Below, piece after piece: positions 16,874 to 24,599 of a DNA stretch of 64,000 nt. How positions within the stretch are numbered: the stretch's first letter is position 1; the number at the start of each line of letters is the position of its first letter. The stretch covers positions 24,765 to 88,764 of the forward strand of contig JAIXWF010000021.1 of NCBI GenBank assembly GCA_027482185.1, read 5' to 3'. Under the pieces are notes generated by a model that worked only from the letters and a program-made list of their open reading frames with translations, was not told the origin of the DNA and did not search any database. The DNA comes from Opitutaceae bacterium (GTDB lineage Bacteria > Verrucomicrobiota > Verrucomicrobiia > Opitutales > Opitutaceae). The translations under genes were made by a program, and so were the position numbers.

Positions 16874-19048
16874 ATGCACTCCGGGATGGATGAAAAGTCG
16901 CCACCTAACCCGGGGAACTCGGGGTTAAAGGCATGTTTGCTCATCGCGGTTGTGGCGCTTGTCGCGTTGCCGTGGTGGTTGAATCGTCCGAAGTCCTATA
17001 ATAAGTCGCAGCTGGAGGAGATTGCGCTGCACTCGTTTGCATCGTTGCCGGTTTCTGACCAAGCCGATGTGATCTCAGCCGTTGTAAACGGCCGGCTGGA
17101 GGGCGTCAGGAAATCCGTCGATATAAAAAAAGATCCGCTGGCGTTTTTAGCAGCCTACGAAGCATTTTTCGATCTCTTCGATCCGGAGTCGTCGGCGTTC
17201 AAGGCGTTTCTGCAGAAGAGTGTGGAGGAATCCCCGGCGACATCGCTGGTGAAGGCATTGGAGGAGTATTACCGGAGGGATTCAGCGATTGCGCTGGCTC
17301 GAAGTTCGGCCCGGATTGTCCAGCAGGCATCGGGTCAAGCCGATTCCCCCTTGGGCGCGGCAAAAATGTTGATTTCCCGCGCGCTCGCTTCGTCGAAGCA
17401 TGCGACGGACCCATGGGACCGCTTGGCTATTTCGATCGAAACCGTTCTGGAGATATTCGCGGAAGACAGTTCGCTGATTCCTAAGGCTGCCTATCGGAAC
17501 AAACTTGGGGAACTTTATTTTGACGGGAGCCGGCCTGGAATCCTGCGACTGGCGGAAAGATATTACGCCGCTACGGCTGTCGATCAACGAAAGCATATTG
17601 CGGCCATGGAGGACGTGGTTTTGGCGTCGTTGATGCTGGAACAGGCCTTTCCGGTCGATCCGCAACTGGCGGCAATGGCCGAGCGGAGGAGCAAAGCGAT
17701 ATTCGACGCCCGAAAGAACTGGCCCGGAGTCTCCCCGCGCGGTCACCATGGACAGGTTTCGGAGGGGAAGACTGCGGATATCGATCGTCTCAGCGATAAA
17801 TTGTACGGGGCCAGGGACAAGGGTATGTCCGAGTTGGCGAAGCTGACTTCCGATGCGATGAAGAGGACCCTGCGGGAAGGTCGATTGCCGGACGGACGGC
17901 GGGCCCGCTACAATCAAGCCAGCGATCAATACATGGATCGTTCGGGCCATGCGATCGGTCCTGCTGATCTGGCCAAGTTGCGATTCTCTTTTTCACCCAG
18001 CGAGGCCCGACGCATCGACTCTTGGCAGCAGCAACTTCTGTCCGCGCAGCCGGTGACAGGCTTCGAACTGAAACGAATGATTTCGAGTGCACGGCTGGAG
18101 GTGAGTATTGCCGGTGCGGGCCACGCGGATTCGGTCCTGCTCAATCGGTCCGAGGTCGAGCGAGTGGCGCGCTCCGCCATGTTCGGACTGGGCATCAAGG
18201 CCGACAGTTCGGCAGAGGTTTTATGCCGCATAGGGATCTCCTGCCCCAAGTGGAATGTGACCGGTGACGGTGGCACCCTCGAAGTAGTTGTCATGCATCT
18301 GTCAGCCAGCCTTATCCTACCTTGCACCTTGGTCCGTGGGGACCGGATTGTCGAAGCAACCGGACCGTTCCGTAGCTTGGTCGTTTTCGACAGCGTGCAC
18401 CGCGCCCGGAGTGCCGCTTCCGCCGAAACTCGCCGCGCCGATGCCATGAAAATGATCGAGGGTGCGCTTCACCGATTGAATTTTTTCGACTCCGCCGACT
18501 ACTCGGCGCCGCCATTTGAAAAATCTGTGCTAAGTCGGGACTTTGTCGCCCGCTCTTACCGGGCAAAGCAGGTAATCCTACACCAGCCAGGAGATGGTTT
18601 CCCACTGCGCGAGCACATATTCCGAGCGGGTCCGGTGCGTTTGAACATCACCCATCCCGACAGCGGCGGCGAGCGCTGGGTAGACTCGGCGCGGCGGCTG
18701 ACCCAGTATGCTCCGGCTCTCGATCGGATTCTGGGCAAATCGATTTTCAACCGGCCGCCGGATTTGAATTACTCAGTCCAGTGGCGCGCGACCGACCCGG
18801 GTATTGGAGCGGCATTTTTCCGCGCATTGGGCGGGCGCAGCGATGCCGTATACTACACCGTTTTGCGTTCCGCAGTACTGCAGGATCATACGGCCGTTTT
18901 CGCGCTGGGAGACCGGCGTTTCCGCATGCCGGCGGAATTGTGGAGCTATGTGTCAACGAATGTACATTTGGCCGATCGGATCGCAAAGGAATTTCCTCAG
19001 GAGGTGCAACAGGATGCTTTAAAGATACAGCAGTCAATTGTGCGCTAA
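16874..19048 (+). CDS. Large protein of unknown function with N-terminal membrane anchor
   Basis: About 724 aa. Possible starts are GTG 16829, ATG 16874 and ATG 16886; none has a strong ribosome binding site. One hydrophobic segment (LKACLLIAVVALVALPWW) close to the N-terminus makes it a single-pass inner-membrane protein with a large periplasmic or cytoplasmic body. The first 300 residues are mostly helical (TPR-like alternation of Leu/Ala and charged residues). The C-terminal 350 are mixed, with a CRIGISCPKWNVTGDGG stretch holding the only close Cys pair. I do not recognise the family. The base composition is lower in GC than that of the neighbours, which may mean a different history. Confidence 0.7.
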   Translation: MHSGMDEKSPPNPGNSGLKACLLIAVVALVALPWWLNRPKSYNKSQLEEIALHSFASLPVSDQADVISAVVNGRLEGVRKSVDIKKDPLAFLAAYEAFFDLFDPESSAFKAFLQKSVEESPATSLVKALEEYYRRDSAIALARSSARIVQQASGQADSPLGAAKMLISRALASSKHATDPWDRLAISIETVLEIFAEDSSLIPKAAYRNKLGELYFDGSRPGILRLAERYYAATAVDQRKHIAAMEDVVLASLMLEQAFPVDPQLAAMAERRSKAIFDARKNWPGVSPRGHHGQVSEGKTADIDRLSDKLYGARDKGMSELAKLTSDAMKRTLREGRLPDGRRARYNQASDQYMDRSGHAIGPADLAKLRFSFSPSEARRIDSWQQQLLSAQPVTGFELKRMISSARLEVSIAGAGHADSVLLNRSEVERVARSAMFGLGIKADSSAEVLCRIGISCPKWNVTGDGGTLEVVVMHLSASLILPCTLVRGDRIVEATGPFRSLVVFDSVHRARSAASAETRRADAMKMIEGALHRLNFFDSADYSAPPFEKSVLSRDFVARSYRAKQVILHQPGDGFPLREHIFRAGPVRLNITHPDSGGERWVDSARRLTQYAPALDRILGKSIFNRPPDLNYSVQWRATDPGIGAAFFRALGGRSDAVYYTVLRSAVLQDHTAVFALGDRRFRMPAELWSYVSTNVHLADRIAKEFPQEVQQDALKIQQSIVR

Positions 19049-19219
19049 CCCCCGATCCCAAGGAGGGCCATGACTAAACGGCGATGGGGCAATCGAGGTG
19101 CTTTTTCAAGTGAGGGACGGTCGAGACCCGTCAAGGGGGCTTACCTCCGACATTCGTGAAACGTGGCAATTCCAGATCGCCTCCAATCGCGCAAAAGGCT
19201 TTAGCAAATTTTATTCAAG

Positions 19220-19975
19220 ATGTTTGATAGCTCCACTTCTCACCCATGCCGAAGATGCTTCGGAACAGGACAAGCCAATCGGGACGGCGGAGTATACGAT
19301 GGCGTATCTAGGGGGTATATATGTACCGTATGCCACGGGACGGGGCGGATCTATGGCGGAAATGAAGGGGGCGGCAAGCGTACGAGAGGGAATAGTGACC
19401 CGATGGTCTCGGCCGGCAGTTTCGGAGCGGGGTGTCTGGGCGTGGCTCTTGCCGCTTTGAGCGGAGAGAATGGTTTCTGGATCTTTGCCAGCTTCTTCCT
19501 GGGGAGCATCGCAGGAGGACTTATCCTCGCTGCCGTGCGCGGACTGCTCACTCCGCAGGTCGTTTTCGCCGGCGTGGGGTTGGTGCTCGCCTTCGGTGTG
19601 GCGGTCTGGATCAAGAATTTCATCCTCAGCTACGCCAGCCATAGCTTCCCTTTCAATTGGGTGGCAGGGTGGTACTATTTCGTCGGTGGCGCGCTGCTTT
19701 TTGGCTTGGTCCTCCTTTACCGATTCTATGTCTGGTTGTGGGCGTTCAGTCCGTTTGAATCGAAGGGCTGGAATGTCACAGTCTCCGCGCTATTGACCCT
19801 GGTGACGATGGCGGCGGTCTTTTTCTCAAGCCAGCGTCTGGTTGTTCATTTGGCCGAGAAGAGAATCCTGGGGAAACTGGGTATGGTCGTGGGAGTTCTC
19901 GCCTTGGGACCCGCGGCATTTGGCATATTTTGGTTCCTAGTTTCGATGCTGATCAATTGGCTCCGCTCCCGGTGA
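19220..19975 (+). CDS. DnaJ-type zinc-finger domain fused to a multi-helix membrane protein
   Basis: A 251-aa protein. Residues 10-17 and 35-42 are two CxxCxGxG motifs (CRRCFGTG and CTVCHGTG), which together would bind one zinc ion as in the DnaJ cysteine-rich domain. From about residue 66 to the end there are six hydrophobic segments. DnaJ normally has four such motifs; this half-set occurs in small zinc-ribbon proteins. The membrane part has no recognised family. A role in membrane protein quality control or redox sensing is possible but not shown. It lies 170 bases after the previous gene on the same strand. Confidence 0.65.
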   Translation: MFDSSTSHPCRRCFGTGQANRDGGVYDGVSRGYICTVCHGTGRIYGGNEGGGKRTRGNSDPMVSAGSFGAGCLGVALAALSGENGFWIFASFFLGSIAGGLILAAVRGLLTPQVVFAGVGLVLAFGVAVWIKNFILSYASHSFPFNWVAGWYYFVGGALLFGLVLLYRFYVWLWAFSPFESKGWNVTVSALLTLVTMAAVFFSSQRLVVHLAEKRILGKLGMVVGVLALGPAAFGIFWFLVSMLINWLRSR

Positions 19976-20274
19976 TTTTGGCGAAGGGCGTCCGGCGAGG
20001 CAGATGATACATGCCGAGGGTTAGATTAACCGCCCGTGCTTTGCCGCCGGAAGGCCTGTCCGGCGAATTCGGATGCGGCTGCGCTTCCACCGCGCAGGGA
20101 GGTTGCATAGCTTTCACCACATCGGCATTGGGTCAGCGCGTCGGACTTTGCGGGGCGGGCTTTCTTGCGAGTCGACTTTGGTTTCGGCGCCTGAGGCGCG
20201 TCGGGTTCGAGGTCGAATCGCCAAATGCTTTTCGGCTGCGGCGAAATGTCTGAACCGGTACGCCGCCTCTGGGT
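19976..20274. other. Gap between convergent genes
   Basis: About 300 bases between the stop of the zinc-finger membrane gene and the stop of hipA. Several short GC-rich inverted repeats are possible terminators, but none has a clean T run. No gene is seen. Confidence 0.4.
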
Positions 20275-21579
20275 TCAAGCGTGCAGATCGCTGGCCGACC
20301 GCTGAACAGCTTCGGCGATCGAGTCGCTGACGTTGGCGGGAAAGCGAGCCGGAAGTTTTTTCCTCACCGAGGCAAGGGCGCGCGGGGTCTGCTGCACGAT
20401 TTCGTGGAGCAGGGGAGCGGCGTCACCCAAGCCGGCCAGCTTGGTCACGGCGTCCCAGTGCCTGGGTTTGATTTCCTTCAGTTTCCAATGGGCATTCTTG
20501 CCGCGCACGGCCATCGCCAGCTCGGCCTTGTGCGGATCGAGCTTGTTCTGACCCCGGCCCATGATGGGCCAAGCCGATAGGACATCGTAGAGCGGGGTCA
20601 TCCGGTGCGTGCCGCCCCGCTCGTGGAACAGGGAGAAGTTTTTGGCATGTCCATCGGTTGCCGCGAGCATCCAGAAGAGGACCTGCGTCTTCACAAAGGT
20701 GCGTTTGTCGTAGATGGCTCGTGAGCCGGCATCGAGGACGCCGAGGATCTGCTTTATGCCCGGACCGCCTTCGGCTTCGTACTTTTTAACACTGGGCAGT
20801 CCCAGTGCCTGGCAGAAGTCTTCCTGCGGCAGGCGGGCGATCCAGCGGTTGTTCTGCTGCCAGGCGCGGTCGAAACGCTCGACCGCGAGGCCGCGGCGGG
20901 CGCCAAATTGGACGATTTCGCAGGCCGGCACCGGCAGGCCGTAGGCGGCGAGCAGGTTAAGGCAGAACCACTCGTTCTCCACCGAATCCTGCATGTCCAT
21001 CTGCAGGGCGCCGACCCGGCCGAGAGGCAATTTGAGGATGTGCGTGGTCGGGGTGGCGCCGCGGGGCCGGCACCATTTGTTCCTATGGCGCAGAAAGGCG
21101 ATTTTCTCTTGGGCGCCGGCAATGGAGATTCGGAAGGGGGTCTCGTCCTCCTGACCAAGAACCCGGCCGCCGGAAAGCATGGCGTCGATTGCGCGCTCCG
21201 CTTCTGCTTCGGTCAGAGGCTCCGCATCGACGCGATTCCAGCCGGTGGGGTCTTCGTCTTCGGGGAGCAATTGGACCGCACCCACGCAGTCGCGTCCGAT
21301 CGCGCGGAGGAGATCGAACGCCCCGGTTGAATCGGTTCCGAAGTGGGTCCTGAGCCGGGAGCGGATGCGGTCGCTATCCGGGAGAAGGTTGTCGAAGTAG
21401 TTGGCAACAACGTCGCCGCGGTGTGGGACGTTGCCGGGCGTGAACGGCAGCGACAGCGAAAGGGCGCGGCCCGCGGGGGATTGCACCCAAGCAGGGTCGT
21501 AGGTCAGTACGTTCGTGCCACGGGACTGGGTCCAATCCGCGACCCGAAGGCCGTTCATCCAAACGCCGAGTGTGGCCAT
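20275..21579 (-). CDS. hipA: HipA-family Ser/Thr kinase toxin
   Basis: A 434-aa protein with the HipA layout. The N-terminal subdomain is LGVWMNGLRVADW. The autophosphorylation loop is FRISIAGAQEKIAFL near residue 155, whose Ser corresponds to Ser150 of Escherichia coli HipA. The catalytic loop is ATDGHAKNFSL near residue 310, and the Mg-binding YDVLSAWP replaces DFG. HipA phosphorylates glutamyl-tRNA synthetase and causes growth arrest; related kinases use other targets. The ATG at 21579 overlaps the hipB stop by one base (TGATG), so production is coupled to the antitoxin. All key residues are present, so the kinase should be active. Confidence 0.93.
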   Translation of the reverse strand: MATLGVWMNGLRVADWTQSRGTNVLTYDPAWVQSPAGRALSLSLPFTPGNVPHRGDVVANYFDNLLPDSDRIRSRLRTHFGTDSTGAFDLLRAIGRDCVGAVQLLPEDEDPTGWNRVDAEPLTEAEAERAIDAMLSGGRVLGQEDETPFRISIAGAQEKIAFLRHRNKWCRPRGATPTTHILKLPLGRVGALQMDMQDSVENEWFCLNLLAAYGLPVPACEIVQFGARRGLAVERFDRAWQQNNRWIARLPQEDFCQALGLPSVKKYEAEGGPGIKQILGVLDAGSRAIYDKRTFVKTQVLFWMLAATDGHAKNFSLFHERGGTHRMTPLYDVLSAWPIMGRGQNKLDPHKAELAMAVRGKNAHWKLKEIKPRHWDAVTKLAGLGDAAPLLHEIVQQTPRALASVRKKLPARFPANVSDSIAEAVQRSASDLHA

Positions 21580-21845
21580 CACCAAGCCCCTTTGGAAGGT
21601 TTGGCGGGGGAGGGCTTCGAGTCGGCGTGCGAGAGGTCCTGTACGACGAGACGTCCACCGAGGGCCGATACGAGACGCGCGATCTGGTCGAATCCGGTCA
21701 CGCCGGGCGCGGCTTCGATGCGCGCGATGCGTTTTTGGTTTACGCCCAGAAGCTCACCTACCTGCATTTGGCTCAAATCCCGCGAGCGGCGCAGGGCGCG
21801 CAGTACAGCTTTGAGTTGGGCGGGAGTGTTGACGGGGTAGTCCAT
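21579..21845 (-). CDS. hipB: HipB-family antitoxin, Xre-type HTH
   Basis: An 88-aa protein starting at the ATG at 21845 (a TTG at 21881 would add 12 residues overlapping the likely operator, so it is rejected). The helix-turn-helix is LSQMQVGELLGVNQKRIARIE, followed by FDQIARLVSALGGRLVVQDL, the strand and tail that dimerise in HipB. It neutralises HipA and represses the operon. The C-terminus (SHADSKPSPAKPSKGAW) ends with Trp, as in E. coli HipB-like proteins where the terminal residue contacts HipA. Confidence 0.9.
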   Translation of the reverse strand: MDYPVNTPAQLKAVLRALRRSRDLSQMQVGELLGVNQKRIARIEAAPGVTGFDQIARLVSALGGRLVVQDLSHADSKPSPAKPSKGAW

Positions 21846-21869
21846 GGGAATCAGAAAACCACCTTTGAG

Positions 21870-21888
21870 TAGTAAGGTCAATTTACTA
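21870..21888. promoter_or_regulatory. Probable HipB operator
   Basis: TAGTAA (21870-21875), seven bases, TTACTA (21883-21888): a perfect inverted repeat 25 bases upstream of the hipB ATG. A second pair of half-sites, ACCTT and AAGGT, overlaps it (21861-21878). Antitoxins of this family bind such spaced palindromes. The sequence differs from the E. coli TATCC-N8-GGATA operator. Confidence 0.55.
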
Positions 21889-22158
21889 TTTTAAGGTAGT
21901 TAATGCGAGGCAGGAATCCTTCCGGTCAGGTGGGCTACCAATTGTTTGGTGCTCGTTGATCGAGATCAGGCGTGGGGAAGCCGCACCGCGAATTCGCCAG
22001 TACGCCCGGGATATCCTGGCATCCGCGGCAGACCAGACTGCCGGCAACGCTTGGTCGCTACTCGAGAAATCGAGTCGCACCGCTTGGGACCAGGACGACG
22101 CGACCGAATTCGGGGCGCACGGGAATACGGTCCGTTGCAATGGTCCTAGGAATCGAAT
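21889..22158. other. Intergenic region between hipB and the MFS gene
   Basis: About 270 bases holding the hipBA promoter on the minus strand and the end of the transporter gene. Short frames on both strands lack coding character and are not called. Confidence 0.4.
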
Positions 22159-23409
22159 TTACGTCATCCGGGCAGGTTGCCGGATCAAAGACCACTTCAG
22201 GACCGCGGCGGCGGCCAAATGAAGACCGCCCGCCACGACGAAGACCGGAGCATAGCCGAATCGGTCCACGACCGAACCGATACCGGCGTTGAATACCAAA
22301 GCCCCGAGGGCGCCGAAGGCTCCGGAAATCCCATGCACCGTGGCGAGTGCCGCCGGCGGGGCGGTGTCCGCCAGCAGCGCGGTGAGGGTGAAGAGCCACG
22401 TGGTGCAAACGAAGGCGAGCAGGCTGAACAGCGCGAGCGTAAGGACGACGCTGCCCTGCACCGACCCGAGCACCATGCAGAGGGGCGCAAAGCAAGCGAC
22501 GCCGAGGAGAACGGCAAAGCGGGCTTCGGCCGGAGCGCGGCCACGGCGCACGAGCCGATCGGAATAGGCTGCGGCCGCGACGCCGCCCACATCCGCGACC
22601 AGGAAAGGGATCCAGCCGATCGCGCCGGCTTGGCCGATCCCGAGCTTGAGCTTCTCCTGGAGATAGCCCGGAAACCAGAAGAGCAGGAAGTACCAGACCG
22701 GATCGCTGACCAGGCGGGCGAGCACGAGGCCCCAGAGGGGGCGGTTGCGCACGAGTTCCCGCCACGGCGGCCGGGGTAACCCGGCGGCCCGGTCGTGGCG
22801 ATGGACCGGCTCGCGATACAACAGGAGCCAGGCGGCCACCCAAACCACGCCGAAGCATCCGGGGATCACAAAGGCGGCGCGCCAGCCGTGCTGCACGACG
22901 ATCCAGGCGATCAGCGGCGGCGCGACAATCGCCCCGATTGCACTGCCTGCGGAAAACATGCTGGTCGGGAAGCCGCGCGATGCCGGCGGGAACCACATGG
23001 CCGTGGTCCGAAGGGCGGCGGGGTAGTTGCCGGGCTCCGCCATGCCCAGGACGAGACGGCACAGGGCAAGATGCATCAAACCGGCCGAGAAACCCGAGAG
23101 GGCGGTCGCTGCCGACCACGTCGTCACAAAAAAGATCAGACAGCGCCGGCTGCCAAAGCGGTCAACGAGCACGCCGGAGACCGGATACATGACGACGTAG
23201 GCCGCCATGAACACCGACACGAGCAGGGAGTAGTGCGCGTCGGTCAGGGCAAATTCCGCTTTGATTTGCGGTTTCACCACCGAAAGCACCTGACGGTCGA
23301 AGTAATTGAGAAAGGTGGAGGCCACCAGCAGGCCAAGCACGATCCACCGCCACCGCTCCGGCGAGGCGGGAGCCGGCAGTGGCGAAGGAGAATGCAACGG
23401 ATCACTCAT
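22159..23409 (-). CDS. MFS transporter, anion:cation symporter (hexuronate-like) family
   Basis: A 416-aa protein starting at the ATG at 23409 with 12 predicted membrane helices. The first helix region contains NYFDRQVLSVV, followed by YSLLVSVFMAAYVVMYPVSG and VDRFGSRR, the motif A of the ACS family, which includes ExuT (galacturonate/glucuronate) and D-galactonate carriers. Uptake of a sugar acid across the inner membrane is inferred. The context supports it: it is divergent from a LacI regulator and part of a locus with a GH105-like hydrolase that would release unsaturated uronic acids. A palindromic operator lies between transporter and regulator. Confidence 0.85.
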   Translation of the reverse strand: MSDPLHSPSPLPAPASPERWRWIVLGLLVASTFLNYFDRQVLSVVKPQIKAEFALTDAHYSLLVSVFMAAYVVMYPVSGVLVDRFGSRRCLIFFVTTWSAATALSGFSAGLMHLALCRLVLGMAEPGNYPAALRTTAMWFPPASRGFPTSMFSAGSAIGAIVAPPLIAWIVVQHGWRAAFVIPGCFGVVWVAAWLLLYREPVHRHDRAAGLPRPPWRELVRNRPLWGLVLARLVSDPVWYFLLFWFPGYLQEKLKLGIGQAGAIGWIPFLVADVGGVAAAAYSDRLVRRGRAPAEARFAVLLGVACFAPLCMVLGSVQGSVVLTLALFSLLAFVCTTWLFTLTALLADTAPPAALATVHGISGAFGALGALVFNAGIGSVVDRFGYAPVFVVAGGLHLAAAAVLKWSLIRQPARMT

Positions 23410-23536
23410 GGCGGTGGGGGTGCAGGTGGGGCCGGAGCCAGCCGCGGGGTAACGGTGGGACATTGAGGCGAAGGCACGGTGGGGCAGCGATCGGCGAGTA
23501 AGACGCGTCCCGCGTTTGACCCAATCCGCATTTGAT

Positions 23537-23548
23537 GGAACGCGTTCG
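23537..23548. promoter_or_regulatory. LacI-type operator, copy 1
   Basis: GGAACGCGTTCG: the core GAACGCGTTC (23538-23547) is a perfect palindrome with central CG, typical of LacI-family operators. It ends three bases before the regulator start codon and lies between the divergent transporter and regulator genes. It could therefore give autorepression and control of the transporter. Confidence 0.6.
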
Positions 23549-23550
23549 CT

Positions 23551-24573
23551 ATGGTCCGCGTTTCTGCCCCAAAACGTGCACCGACCCTGCGGGCCATCGC
23601 CCGTCATGTCGGTTGCGGACTCGTCACGGTGTCGTACGCGTTGCGGGACCATCCGCGCGTCCATCCCGAGACGCGCAGGCGGATCCAGGAAGCCGCCCGC
23701 GAACTCGGCTATCGGCCGAATCCGCTGGTCACCGCCCTCATGGCCAGCGTGCGGACCAAGCGGCCTCCGCGCCACGCGGGCACGATCGCGTTTCTCGCGC
23801 GCTGGAGCGAGGCCGCCCGGGAACTCAATGCGCGCGCCAACGGCCTTTTCCTCGCCGGGGCGAGGGACCGGGCCGAGAGCCTCGGCTGGCGCATCGACGA
23901 CATCGCCTGCGACCATGATGCGCTCCGGCGGGCGCGGCTGACGCAAATCCTTTCGAGCCGGGGCATCCAGGGCGTCCTGGTCGGACCGCTGCCGTCCGGT
24001 TTGGGCGAGGTAGAACTCGATTGGAACCGCTTCGCCTGCGCTACGTGGGCGTATTCACTGCGCGCGCCGCTGCTGCATCGGGCGGTGGTGCACCACGGTC
24101 ACAGTATCGCGCTGGCATTCGCGCACGCGCGGGCGGCCGGGGCCCGGCGCATCGGCTTCGCCGCCGTGGCGAGGGCCAACGCCCGGGCCGACCACCTGTA
24201 CGACGCCGCCGTCTACATCGAGCAGAAGTCGCTGGCGCCGCGCGACCGGGTCGTCCCATTCATGCCCGAAGAGGCGGGTTGGTCCGCGGCGGCCTTTCAG
24301 ACTTGGCTGGACCGCTCCCGGCTCGATCTGCTCGTCACGCCGCATGATCTGCGGCCATGGCTCGAGCGCGCCGGCAAGCGCGGGCGGAACGTGCCGGTTG
24401 TCCTGCTCGACCGCAGCACGCACGAGAGACCCGGGCCGGGGGTCGATTTTTGCCATGAAGCGGTCGGGGCGGCCGCGGTGGATCTCATCATCACGCAGCT
24501 CAATGCCAACGAGCGGGGCGTGCCCGCGATCCCGCGGACCGTTCAGATCGAGGGTCGTTGGATTGACGGGTGA
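23551..24573 (+). CDS. LacI-family transcription regulator of the carbohydrate locus
   Basis: A 340-aa protein. The N-terminal helix-turn-helix and hinge read PTLRAIARHVGCGLVTVSYALRDHPRVHPETRRRIQEAARELGYRPN (shown shortened in motif: HVGCGLVTVSYALRDHP at about 18-34). The remainder is a periplasmic-binding-protein-like sensor domain, including GIQGVLVGPLP and GARRIGFA. The family's hinge helix PNPLVTALM is present. It probably senses a sugar or sugar acid released by the locus. The same palindrome as upstream of this gene is found upstream of the GH105-like gene, so both ends of the locus can be its targets. Confidence 0.9.
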   Translation: MVRVSAPKRAPTLRAIARHVGCGLVTVSYALRDHPRVHPETRRRIQEAARELGYRPNPLVTALMASVRTKRPPRHAGTIAFLARWSEAARELNARANGLFLAGARDRAESLGWRIDDIACDHDALRRARLTQILSSRGIQGVLVGPLPSGLGEVELDWNRFACATWAYSLRAPLLHRAVVHHGHSIALAFAHARAAGARRIGFAAVARANARADHLYDAAVYIEQKSLAPRDRVVPFMPEEAGWSAAAFQTWLDRSRLDLLVTPHDLRPWLERAGKRGRNVPVVLLDRSTHERPGPGVDFCHEAVGAAAVDLIITQLNANERGVPAIPRTVQIEGRWIDG

Positions 24574-24599
24574 CCGCGGCGCCCCCTGCCCGGCGCCGG

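Noticed and set aside
21886..22140. 84-aa minus-strand frame upstream of hipB
   Set aside because: No coding character and it covers the probable hipBA promoter.
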